Assembly (NCBI GenBank): GCA_022036555.1
Contig: CM039120.1
Location: 29,971,716-30,035,715, forward strand
Direction of reading: 5' to 3'
DNA length: 64,000 nt
From: Microstegium vimineum
Lineage: Eukaryota > Streptophyta > Magnoliopsida > Poales > Poaceae
Positions 1 to 9,672 of this stretch are shown here, in pieces. Below the pieces are notes generated by a model. The model saw only the letters and a program-made list of their open reading frames with translations, ran no database searches and had not been told where the DNA came from. A program made the position numbers and the translations under genes. Numbering within the stretch: the stretch's first letter is position 1; every line of letters begins with the position of its first letter.

Positions 1-1044
1 GACCAAGAAACCAAAGAAGACCCAAGAAACTGGGAAGCCCTAGAAGTGGACTTCCGATCAAGTCGGCAACCGGCAAAGTCGGCGTCTAAATAACTACAAC
101 GAACAAGAGAGGAAGAGGTGGAGAACCAAAGACCAAATTCGGGAGTGAATCGCAGGTACCTCATGATGTGTTTTACCGCCTGCTTGTGCGAAGTCTGTGG
201 GGACGCCTGAAAGCGTGCACACAGGTAGACGGCAAACTGAATGTCCGGCCGGGTCGCCGTTAGGTACAGAAGCGACCCGATCATGCTTCGGTACTCGGTC
301 TGGTCCACCGCCTCTCCTTCCTCGTCCGCATCCAAGGCAGTAGTAGTTGACATAGGCATCGAGAGGGGCTTTGACTCGCCCATGTCAAACTTCTTCAAGA
401 TATCCTTTGTGTACTTTCCTTGGTGCACAAACGTCCCTTCCCGGGTTTGCTTGATTTGCAACCCAAGAAAGAAAGTCAACTCTCCCATCATGCTCATCTC
501 AAATTCTCTGCTCATAAGATCTGCAAACTTGGCAACAAGAGCATTAGAAGAACTACCAAAGATGATATCATCCACGTATATTTGGACAAGGAGAATGTCT
601 TTGCCTTGCTTGAGGAGAAACAACGTTTTATCTATCGATCCCATTTTAAAGCCCTTAGCAAGCAAAAAAAAAAATTAGCCTATCATACCATGCTCTAGGT
701 GCTTGTTTCAAACCATACAAAGCTTTGTGAAGTTTAAAAACATGGTTTGGAAACTTGGGATTTTCGAAACCGGGAGGTTGTTTAACATAAACTTCCTCCC
801 CTATGTAGCCGTTTAAGAAAGCACTTTTAACGTCCATTTGAAAAAGTTTAAAACCCTTAGAAGCCACAAAAGCTGGAAGGATTCTAATGGCTTCTAAACG
901 AGCTACAGGAGCAAAGGTTTCCTCATAGTCTATTCCCTCCTTTTGACAAAAGCCTTGAGCTACCAACCTAGCCTTGTTGCGCACTACCACCCCATCCTCA
1001 CTTTGTTTTTTTTTAAAACCCATTTGGTACCTATGGGGTGGCAA
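1..1044 (-). pseudogene. copia reverse transcriptase fragment
   Basis: The minus strand from 1044 encodes the start of the copia RT domain: motifs KARLVAQGF, FAPVARLEAIR, FQMDVKSAFLNG and YGLKQAPRAWYDRL follow in the usual order. A run of A bases near 665 shifts the frame. The remainder continues in another frame down to position 1 and contains the catalytic YVDD (about 560-590), then FFLGLQI and TRPDI-type motifs. The domain is a broken RT, and RNase H would follow beyond the window start. It would copy element RNA into cDNA in cytoplasmic particles if it were intact. The frameshift and loss of frame make this a pseudogene. Confidence 0.85.
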
Positions 1045-1158
1045 CTAGGTGGTGGAGGAATTAAGACCCAAACGTGGTTTCGCTCAAAGTTTTCTAACTC
1101 CTCATGCATGACATTAACCCAATCCGGATCCATCAAAGCGTGTCCAACATCTCGGGGC

Positions 1159-2340
1159 TCAAAAGAAGCGACAAAAGCTGAATGAGCAAAGTGAGAGAGA
1201 GATAGGACCTGGACCGCGTGACTCGACGGTCAATGTCGCCGATGATGTTCTCCAGCGGGTGCTGCCGCTGGATGTGCCGGGGAGCCTGCCTGGACGAAGT
1301 GGCCTCCCCCTCAACAACAGCTGGAGCTCCCTCAGGTGCAACGGGCACCGACTGAGGAAGCTGCTCGAACGGCCCCCATGTAGAGGAAGTAGTAGGATCG
1401 GGACCGTGAGCCGAAGTGGACGTCGCAGGGTTGACGGGGGCAACCGGTGGAGTCGGCTCAAGATCATCCCAATCGGCATCGTCCTGCTCCTCCTCCACAA
1501 GATGCTAGTGTTCACCTCATCATCACCTGCAAGCTCAAAAGCAGTGGAAACACAGGGCATAGTTTCATCGAAAGTAATCTCACAAGTCTCCATCACTCGG
1601 TTAGTCTCAAGGTTAAGTGCACGATAAGCACGAGAGTGAGTAGAATAACCAAGAAAGATATCATCAGAAGACCGTGATTCAAATTTATCCAACTTACCGC
1701 CTTTTTTGAGGATGAAGCATCTGCACCCAAACACCCGTAGGTGACTTACCTTGGGTGGTCTCCCGAATCGCAACTCATAAGAAGTCTTCTTCTTGAAAGC
1801 TCGGAGAAAAATGCGATTGGAAACATAGCAAGCAGAACTGAGTGCCTCGGCCCAATACCGCCTAGGAGTCCTATGCTCATCGAGAATCGTCCTAGCCATC
1901 TCAACAAGGGTCTGATTCTTGCGCTCAACAACACCGTTCTACTGAGGAGTGTGAGGTGAGGAAAACTGATGGTCGAGTCCCAAAGAAGAGCAAAGAGTTG
2001 CAAAATGAGCATTCTTGAATTCTGTGCCATTGTCACTGTGGATAGCTCTCATGGCATTCTTAGGTAGCTCATTTTGCAATCTCAAAATCAGATCTCGAAC
2101 CAAAGGAAAAGCCTTATCCTTACTCTCCAAAAAGAACACCCAAGAGTACCTCGAGTAGTCATCAACGACTACAACAACATACCACTTCCCTCCCTCCGAC
2201 CTAACCCGAGTTGGACCAACTGTGTCCATGTGTAAGAGCTCGCCGGGTTGTGAGGTCATAATTTGAGTTACGGGAGGCAACCATCTTGTCATGCCTGCAA
2301 GGATGGCAAACCAAATCCTTCTCGAACTTTAGCTTTGGCT
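1159..2340 (-). pseudogene. copia integrase fragment with a stop at the PQQNG motif
   Basis: The minus strand from about 2340 encodes the end of the zinc-binding region (CHPC) and the integrase core: DTVGP, VVVDDYSRYSWVFFL, the DNGTEF motif and HTPQ. A TAG stop at 1941-1939 replaces the second Gln of the conserved PQQNG motif, the same frame then continuing as NGVVERKN and MARTILDEH. The core continues to KVSHLRVFGCRCF and a Ser/Thr/Pro-rich linker before RT, where the frame shifts again near 1150-1160. The D,D,E triad region is recognisable. The stop looks like a CAG-to-TAG change. The product cannot be made in one piece. Confidence 0.85.
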
Positions 2341-2850
2341 CCTTGGATAAGGTCCATTGAGCTAAGCCTTGCAAGCAAGTAAAAACTCAAATGTCTCAAT
2401 CTCCTATGCCAGTTCCAAAGCTCAAAAGAAGAACCGACAAGAAGACAACGAGAAGGTCCGGAAGAGATAGTAAAATCCGCATGAAAAACCTTCCCGGAAG
2501 GTAAAATCCGGCAAACAAGCTCACCACGAGAGTCCAAAATCCAAGAGAGGTTTGGCTTGAAGCTCACCTCAAAGCCGTCATCAAGGAGTTGCGAAACCGA
2601 AAGAAGGTTAAAATGCAAATTCGCAACCAAATCAACATCCTTGAGGACAAAAGAGGAATTTACTCGGATTGACCCTCGGGAGAAAACCTTACCTTTACTC
2701 TTGTCCCCGAATGTAATGTACTCGGTGTGGCGCACAGGGTCGATGCTGGAGAACCACTTGGCACTTTCGGTCATATGGCGTGAGCATCCGGAATCCACAA
2801 GCCAAGTCTTTTCCAGTCCTCCTTCCTACATCAATAGAAAGACATAGGGT
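2289..2850 (-). pseudogene. copia protease and GAG-pre-integrase region
   Basis: The minus strand encodes DSGCSRHMT, the aspartic protease active-site motif of copia elements, followed by the GAG-pre-integrase segment WHRRLRHLSF with its conserved His residues. The open frame has no ATG of its own, since it is an internal part of the polyprotein. A frameshift near 2338 separates the first His pair from the CxxC pair, so the zinc-binding HHCC module is split between frames. The protease would cleave the polyprotein in particles. Family identity is secure but the copy is not functional. Confidence 0.8.
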
Positions 2851-2893
2851 GAGCAAACGGACCAACACTGGGGTTAGTAAACTATGAAGGATA

Positions 2894-4285
2894 CTAGTGT
2901 TGTCCCACTTGCCCAAAGAATGGGTTAGGAGAAAAACCAAACATCTCCTGTCCCATGCGAGGATAGCGATCACCACGATAGGAAAAACATGGTCCGCTAA
3001 GTAAGTGAGGAGTAAAGCCACCGCCACAAGGCCCGTAGTCGTATGGGTCATGACCAGTACCCTGCCGGGCACGACCACCGTGTGGTCTCTCCTCCTGATG
3101 CCTAGCACCTTGATGCATTGTACCTCTAGGCCTAGAAGTGCGCCTCTGAACTTCTGGTTCACGCACCCCAACTCGTGAGTGGTACATGTCCCGGTTGTTA
3201 AACTCAACCTGTCTCCAATCATCTCTCTTCCTCCTATATCAAAACTCAGCCAAGTGCCCATCCCTCTCACAATACTCACAATGGTACCTCACCACACTCT
3301 TGGTAGGCACTCTCTTGTTGGGTTGGGTGGCTCTAACTTTCTTAGGAAGGGCATCACTAGAGATGTCGGGCATTGTATCAAGTGGGTTGCGACGGTGGTT
3401 CGGTTTGGCAATCCACACTTGCTTCTGTGGAGTGGTTTTGGGTGGCTCTTCAAACACACCATCTCTCACAGGGAACTCAGAGGGGTTGGTAGGCTTAGGT
3501 GGAGTGATCTTGGTAAGCTTGGGAGTTGTGGTGGGTTTCTCACTCTCGCTCAAACCACTGCACTCACCGATATTACTGAACATGCTATCGTCCTTCCCAC
3601 CTATAGCAAAGCCTACTCCCGTGTTGTAAGCCCTTTTGCATTGGCTAAGCATCATCCCCAACTGCGGCTCTCAGCAAGACACCCAGCTCAAGATACACCG
3701 AAGGTATGTGTTTTCTTCCTCGGTACGCATTTTGTCGTGTCTGCACGACGCGATCTCAAGCTCCAAAGCCTCAAAGCGATCCGACTCTCTAGTGCTATCT
3801 GAGTTGACCTTCTCTAACACAGTGATCTTAGCATCCTTCTGTGCCAGCTCAAAACGCAAGCCTAAGCAGGACTTGCACGCACCAAGTAAGCTAGGCCTAG
3901 CCTTCAGCTCACTGACCTCCTCAAGTAGAGTACCATAGTTGTCCTGGAGAGTGACAAGATCAGACATGTGAATGGCGCAAGCATCACACTCTACCTCCTC
4001 GGTAACCACCACTGATGCCTTAGCAAAATCTAGCTCATGAAGCGCGCTAAGGTACTTCGTCTTAAAGTTATTCCTCCCACAAGCGGCACGCTTGAGCAAC
4101 GCATCTTGACTCATCAAGGTGTCGTTCAGAGACTCAATCTTGAGAGAGAAAGGGACTCGACGGTCGGTGATACCTCGAGTGTGTCGGAGTCGTAGTCGTA
4201 GTCGGGACCATCCTTGCGCTTGCCGACCTTGCCTTCTATCGCCATGGTGCAAAAGCCACCGTGCTTGGCGTCGGCGTAGAAGCAT
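2894..4285 (-). pseudogene. C-terminal gag extension with a second zinc knuckle, broken
   Basis: Three open pieces on the minus strand (4285-3671, 3661-3239, 3187-2894) follow the main gag domain. The first is a coiled-coil-like stretch rich in Leu, Glu and Lys. The second ends in a CCHC knuckle (CEYCERDGHLAEF), in which the expected fourth Cys is a TGA stop at 3241-3239. The third is rich in Arg, Gly and Tyr. Such an extension between the gag knuckle and protease is typical of Sireviruses (family knowledge). Frame changes and stops show decay. Confidence 0.6.
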
Positions 4286-5406
4286 AGGTCGTTGAGCTTG
4301 TCCTCAACCTTCCCCTTTGACTCATCATCGCTTGAAGAAGCACCTCCATCGGAGGAGGCATCGATGTCGCTGAGGGAGGCAAGGAAGGCTCGGTGCTTGG
4401 CCTTCACCTTGTCAATCACCTTCTTGGAGGACCTCCGGTGGTAGCCACCCTTGGGCTTGTGCTTGTCCTCGAAGTGGTGCTCGCGCTTGTCCTTGCGCTT
4501 GGTGAAGTCGCCCGCAGCTTTCTTGGGGCAGTTTGCGATGAAGTGATCCTCATCACCGCAATGGTAGCACCCCTTGGCTGAGCCACCACGCCGACGGTTC
4601 AAACGATTGTTGTGAAACCGTGAGAACTTGGTGATGACCAAGGCCAGCTCATCATCTCCAAGAGCCTCCACTTGATCCTCTGTCACAGAAATCAAAGACA
4701 AAGCGAACAAAAAGTGTGAAGGGTCAGAGGAGGAAGAAGACGTACCGTTGGGGCCAGAAACCAACGCCATAGATGGTTTCGATGGGTTTGCAAGCTTGGC
4801 CCGGATCTGGTAGTCAATCTCCGAGGACTTGAGCTTGCTGAATAGCTCGTCCACGGTCAGGGCATCATAGCCCGGTGACTCCTGAATGGCAGCCACCTTC
4901 ATCTCCCATACCTTCCGATCAAGAGCATACAAAAGCTTGATAGCCATCTCATAATCATCATAAGGCAAGTTGGCTCGATTGGCATGCATCTTGTTGACGA
5001 TAGATTGGAAGCGAGTGAACATCCCGTCAACAAATTCGCCAGCCAACTGAACAAAGTTCTCGTACTCTCTACGGTACATGTCGAAGAGTCTGGACTTGAT
5101 CTGAGGATTGCCCTCATGATATCTCAAGAGTGTTTGCCAGATCTCCCATGTCGTAGTGAGACTCGAAACCCGCTCAAACTCCGGAAGAGACAGATAAGAG
5201 AAGAGAATGCTACGGGCTCTTGCATTAGATGCATGCTGCGTAACCTGGGCATCGGTGATCCGAGCCTCAAGAACCACGTAGTTCTCATTCTCACAAATCT
5301 CCCAAAACTTTGTATCAAGCCCTTGGAGGTAAGCGGACATGCGCACCTTCGAATAGGCAAAGTTGGTTCCATCAAAGTAAGGAGGTTTACTAGCACCTCG
5401 CTCCAT
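4126..5406 (-). pseudogene. copia gag (capsid and nucleocapsid)
   Basis: An open frame starts at the ATG at 5406 (MERGASKPPYFDG) and runs 426 residues to a stop at 4126. Capsid-type motifs include RMSAYLQGLD, EIWQTLLRYHEGNPQ and SRLFDMYRREYENF, as in UBN2-type plant gag proteins. A zinc knuckle, CYHCGDEDHFIANCP, sits near residue 285. The last residues are Ser/Leu-rich and appear to be off-frame after a frameshift near 4170, because the neighbouring frame continues the family sequence. It would form the particle shell and bind RNA. It is the best preserved part of the element. Confidence 0.8.
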
Positions 5407-5455
5407 GTCGCCTTCGCGGATCAAGAACCGTGTAAGGTGGATTGATCCTTAACCG

Positions 5456-5467
5456 GCTCTGATACCA
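5456..5467 (-). other. primer-binding site for initiator tRNA-Met
   Basis: The minus strand reads TGGTATCAGAGC, the standard plant LTR-retrotransposon PBS complementary to the 3' end of initiator methionine tRNA. It lies 3 bases downstream of the LTR end (CCTTCA) and 50 bases upstream of the gag ATG, and so fixes both the orientation and the inner LTR boundary. Confidence 0.9.
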
Positions 5468-5689
5468 ATTGAAGGACCAGAAACGGCGACCAGAGGGGGG
5501 TGAATGGGAGCCAAATAAAAATTCCTTTCGGAAGATCTTGACCCTTGTCCCAAACACTTCCCAAAGAGCAAGCTAGGCTCATGACCCACAAGTGGGTGAA
5601 TGTTCTAGGAGATGTCCTAGGAACACAGCAGAGCTAGCTACGAACTCCGAGAACCAAACCGCAAAGCAAACAGAGAAACACAGCAAACA

Positions 5690-6060
5690 ACAGAGGCGTC
5701 GGATGCTGGGAAGCTAGGCGTCGGACGGTCTGACGCAGTGCGACGGACGCTGGCGTCGGACGCTTGGACGAGCGTCCGTCTCCCTTCCAGAAAGCACTGC
5801 AGAGAGAAAAACAAGCAGAGAGGCGTCGGACGCGTCCGACGCGCACCCAACGGACGCTGAGGAGCATCCGACGCGTTTTACACAGAGAGCCTGTAAACCT
5901 GAAAACCGACGGACTCGTCCGGCGGGTAGGAGACGGATGATCGCGAGCGTCCAGCGCAACTTTGTCCCGCGCAGAAGAGACACACGATGGACGCTGACGT
6001 CAGCACACCTCAACGTCCGACGCAAAAGCCCGGAGCGTCCAACGCAGCGTCCGACGCTCA
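5690..6060. repeat. cluster of CGTCGGACG and CGTCCGACG words in the LTR
   Basis: Short CpG-rich words of the form GCGTCGGACGC and their reverse complements recur about ten times in 370 bases, some as perfect palindromes (CGTCGGACGCGTCCGACG at about 5824-5841). The spacing is irregular, so this is not a simple tandem repeat. CpG-dense LTR segments occur in Sireviruses (family knowledge). A role in transcription or methylation is only inference. Confidence 0.6.
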
Positions 6061-6642
6061 CGAACAGTGCGCGGAGACACGAAAACCTCGATTTTCTTTA
6101 CCAAATCTTTCCAAATCCGATCCACATGGTCGCCAACTGCAACCAAACTTTGTAGGCATGATCCTTGAGCAGTTGGGGAGCTATCCCGAATAAATCATTG
6201 CTCCATTTGAGTCGGTTAAACGGGCACAAAAGGATTTTGGTAGAAAACCCCAAAACGAAGAACACCACAAAGAAAACGCCCGATCTGTGTGCTTGTGAGA
6301 TTTTAGGAAAAATCCTTCGGTGCAAAGTTTCTCCTCACAAGTACTAACAACTTGGTTTAAACGGAATTTGCAAAGCTTCTCTCAAACAAGAATTCTCATC
6401 TCGGGAAAAAGAGAGAGCAAAAGCAAAAACGAAGAACACAAGCAAAAAGGGGACACGATCACGAAAGCGAAGCCACCATGGCTTACGGAGGTTACAACCT
6501 CCGATTCCTCGCAACAATCACAAGTTCTTACACCGATAACACGGTGGATCTCAAGCAAGAAGGAGCTAGGGAAGGGAAAACCTAGGAATAGGTGGGAGAG
6601 AGAATAATGCAAGAGATGAGGATGAGGATACCCCTTCATCCT

Positions 6643-6651
6643 CTATTTAAC
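6643..6651 (-). promoter_or_regulatory. LTR TATA-like box
   Basis: The minus strand reads GTTAAATAGAGG, followed by a purine-rich leader. This is a TATA-like core promoter placed inside the LTR as expected for the U3/R border. No transcript start can be seen from the sequence alone. Confidence 0.4.
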
Positions 6652-7330
6652 GGGGCTTTGGCTATTTCCCAAAGACCCCCCTAGATACAAGACCGAATTA
6701 CCTAGCCCTAAGACATTGTAATCCAAGTCGGTAACTCCCAGCCACTCATTTGAATGGACGGCCTCGCTTCCTGCCGAGAGTTGCCCTCGCCTCGACGCAA
6801 CCTCCAAGATTCCGCCACGTGCCATCCCCGCTTCCTCGGAAGCTCCGCCTAGGTTTTGAGGCTCAAACCCAGGAAACCTGCCACCGGTAGCTTTGGCCTC
6901 AACTACCGAACCCCGAGTTTTGCGGCCCAAACTCGGAAACCGACGCGGATGGTTTTGAGGCCCAAACCACCAAACCACTCAACGCGAGCCACCTTGTCTT
7001 CGCCCGATCGGACTCCGAGTCCACCGTCTTGACTAGGCCGACTCGGTCTACCTCCATGTCTTCTCGCACTCGCCGGTGCCAAGTACTAGCCACCACAGCT
7101 AGTCCGCCGCGCCCATGGTCCCTCAGTCCGAGCCCCGCTTGCGCCCTTCACCGCTCTCATTCCTACGGCACGGCAAGCCTCTACTCGACCTTCTCCACGC
7201 CATTGACCACTGTCACTAGGCATAGCACCTGCACACCACAAACCGATAGACAAGCACATGTTTCTGCTTTCGCAGAGGTTAGGATAAGCCACTTAAACTG
7301 AAACACTCACGTGTTGGACGATCACTCATC

Positions 7331-7896
7331 ATCAAAGCTGAACATACATGGGTACTTATCCACCCATGTGTTCGCAGACTTTTACATCAGTGCCATTATG
7401 AAAATTCAAAATTGCGCACAAGCCATTGAGAAGTTGGGCCGCACATCATTGTCACCTCCCTTAAATTTTTTGACATGCAAGCCACTCTGTCTCCATTTCG
7501 TCGCTTCTTAACGGTTTGGGCCCCCTGATGAGTGGGCCCGGCCAGGAAACTTGACCACCGTGCCCTTGCCTTGCTGCGCCCGTGGCGGCCGGTAGGGCCG
7601 AGAGGGCTCGCACGCCCGCGCATGCCCCAGTGGCTGGCCGCGACAGAGCTTGCCCGCTAGTGCGGCGGACGGGGCGGAGCTCCCTCACGCACGCATCGGC
7701 CGGGGCGGAGCTCCCCGCGCGGCCGTGGCGGCCGGCAGGGCCGAGAGACCTCGCCCGCCAGTGCGGCGACCGGGGCCGAGCTCCACAGTACACGAGCTCT
7801 CGCACGCGGCTACCGGGACGGAGCCGGACGGAGCAGAGCTCGCCCTCACTGGCCAGACGGGGCGAAGCTCCTGCGCGGTGCGCGGACGACTGCCTC
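7331..7896. other. GC-rich spacer with imperfect GCGGAGCTCC repeats
   Basis: About 250 bases of ordinary spacer are followed from 7550 by very GC-rich sequence in which phrases such as GGCCGGCAGGGCCGAGAG and GGGGCGGAGCTCC recur two to four times. Long open frames in several frames are a by-product of the GC content. I see no recognisable protein in this part. Confidence 0.5.
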
Positions 7897-8190
7897 CTGC
7901 TGCTGCCGTCGACGTCGCACAAGGGGCGACACTCGCGGAGCACCGCCCTGTCAGCCGCGCTGGGGCTCGGCGCGTGGGACGACGCGGACGTAGAGGCCGA
8001 GATCGAGACCAAGAGGGTGGACTCCGTTCTGGCATACGGGGAGCCAGCGCGATGCCTCTCGCTGCGGGACATCGGCACGGAGATGACGCCGGTCGGGAGC
8101 AAGGAGCCGTCCAGGGCCAACACCCCACGCGCTACCCTACCGACCACGCCGGGGCGCGCACCGCGGCGCCGACCGGCAGATTCCTCTATG
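7897..8190 (+). pseudogene. remorin-like gene fragment
   Basis: One plus-strand frame encodes GAWDDADVEAEIETKRVDSV and then SLRDIGTEMTPVGSKEPSR. The phrase RDxGTEMTPxxSxEPSRxxTP is a hallmark of the N-terminal half of long-form plant remorins, which are membrane-microdomain scaffold proteins. The conserved C-terminal remorin coiled-coil domain is absent, there is no convincing start codon, and the frame then degenerates. It is therefore a fragment, perhaps moved by a transposon. I recognise the motif from memory of the family, so a protein search is needed to confirm it. Confidence 0.5.
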
Positions 8191-8490
8191 GGCGTTGGAT
8201 CACCACCGGGCCTAGCGGCAGCGGACCGCGGCCCGGGCTTCGCGGAGTGCGCCGACGCCCAGAATCACAGGGAAGCGGCGCCCGATACGGTGTTGCCACT
8301 GGCCCCTGCTAGCCACCGTCCGCCTCTCCTCCTGCTCCTGCCGGCCTGTGCCTGATGGCTGATGGTCAGCTGTGAAGGACTCACAACGGTCGGCAGTGCA
8401 GAGTGCAGCGACGAGATCAGGAGAGGCCGTGGGCGTCGTGCTGCTGCTTCCCTGCGGGCTGTCGGCGTGCGCCGCCTGCCCCGACTCCCC

Positions 8491-8641
8491 GTGGTCTCCT
8501 AGCCCGTCCAGTGCAGTGGTCTCCTAGCCCGTCCATCAGTGCAGTGCCGTCCATCATTTATTTATTTTTATTTTTTTTTGAGATGCGTCCATCAGTGCAG
8601 TGCCGTCCATCATTTATTTATTTTTATTTTTTTTTGAGATG
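8491..8641. repeat. two short tandem duplications (25 bp and 56 bp units)
   Basis: GTGGTCTCCTAGCCCGTCCA occurs at 8491 and again at 8516, a 25-base step. Immediately after, a 56-base unit at 8530-8585 is repeated without any mismatch at 8586-8641. The unit contains a T-rich run. The perfect identity points to a recent duplication. Confidence 0.9.
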
Positions 8642-9228
8642 AAAGAAGCCGTCTATCAGTTAAGAAGGTAGCAGGCGCTGCTTCAAAGAAACAAGGGTAA
8701 TAAACAAGTCAAAAAGTAGTATTGTAAGTCGTTTTTATAGCTATATTTTGATCTACTTAGATTTATATTAAACTGTTTATATTGTAATTTGTCGTTCTTT
8801 CTAGCTTGATTTTTAAATATAAGGCTTAGCATGTTATTTAATATATTTCGTTTTATTGAACTGGAACAAACTTTACTGAATTGAAAATAATTTTTTCGAA
8901 CATTGAGCTCACACAGGCCAACACGTCAGCGGCGGCCACGACAACCGTGAGCCAGCATCCGTCCACGTTCCATGTGCCGCCGAAGTCAGTGGCATGAGAG
9001 AAACCACGAACTTTTGTGACATTCAGACCTAAGGGTATTTTAGACTTTTTCCACCGCAGTTTAACACCGTTAGAGATAAAAACGGACGGAATAGCGTGGA
9101 GAGCAACAAAGTTTCGGACGATGGCAACTATGAGAATTCAAACTTTCCAGTGGCTTATAGGAAATTATAATCATTTATAATGGCATACATGCAAAAGTCT
9201 CTTTTATTAAGTCTTTGTTTTTGTTTTA
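8642..9228. other. AT-rich spacer upstream of the glycosyltransferase gene
   Basis: No open frame or transposon end is convincing here. A moderately GC-rich patch at about 8900-9120 resembles dispersed repeat sequence, but I cannot classify it. Confidence 0.4.
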
Positions 9229-9529
9229 GGGCCTGTTTAGATCCCCATAAAATCCAAAATATTTTGGGTTTTGGTTTTTTATTTTGTAAAATAGAACTAA
9301 ACACCACCCAAAATATTTAGTAAAAAGTGCTTCATTCCCTATTTTGGGTTTTAGACTCAAGAGACCAAAATAACCCAAAATTTACATTGATTTATGTGCT
9401 ACCCTCACAATCCCCATCATTGAAATCCAAAATAAGCCAAACTTTGATTGAAACTAAACACCCCTGAAATATTTTTCATTTTGGATTTTAGTTGGCATTT
9501 TGAATTTTGGGATGGAGCTAAACAGGTCC
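9229..9529. mobile_element. Tourist-like MITE (PIF/Harbinger) in the promoter region
   Basis: The 301-base element begins GGGCCTGTTTAG and ends in the inverted form CTAAACAGGTCC. It is flanked on both sides by TTA (9226-9228 and 9530-9532), the PIF/Harbinger target. The interior is AT-rich and noncoding with inner inverted words such as CCCAAAATATTT. It ends only 143 bases before the start codon of the glycosyltransferase gene, and so forms part of the gene's promoter or leader. Confidence 0.85.
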
Positions 9530-9672
9530 TTAGTCTTAGTCTGAGTCTTTAGTCCCTAGAACTAAAGAACCAAACAGTGCCTAACCCCCCTCTCTCCCGA
9601 CTCCGGCACCTCAGCGCAGCTTGCCAGCCGCCGATCTGCCTCTGCCGACGATTGAGCTCGCCGCGGTCCACC

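Larger units (their letters stand above)
1..7330 (-). mobile_element. Ty1-copia LTR retrotransposon, Sirevirus-like, truncated by the window
   Basis: Read on the minus strand, the order is 5' LTR, primer-binding site, gag, protease, integrase, reverse transcriptase, which is the copia order. The gag N-terminus (motif PPYFDGTNFAY) and a second CCHC motif after the main gag domain resemble grass Sireviruses (family knowledge). The 3' LTR lies outside the window. The reading frame is broken by frameshifts near 4170, 2338, 1150 and 660 and by stops, so this copy cannot encode a whole polyprotein. The outer LTR end near 7330 is an estimate because the partner LTR cannot be compared. Confidence 0.75.
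5470..7330 (-). repeat. 5' LTR of the copia element
   Basis: The inner end is fixed by the adjacent primer-binding site, where the minus-strand LTR ends in CCTTCA. The sequence contains a TATA-like element at 6643-6651 and a GC-rich block of CGTCGGACG-type words at 5690-6060. The outer end is not certain. A start (TG on the minus strand) near 7334 is plausible because the sequence character changes there, but no target duplication can be checked. Confidence 0.55.

Noticed and set aside
7461..8355. Long overlapping open frames on both strands in the GC-rich island
   Set aside because: They arise from GC content, lack domains and contradict each other. Only the remorin-like segment is supported.
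9577..9672. Upstream in-frame extension of the glycosyltransferase frame from a GTG
   Set aside because: A GTG start is not credible for a plant nuclear gene. The ATG at 9673 has a good context and gives a sensible N-terminus with a membrane anchor.
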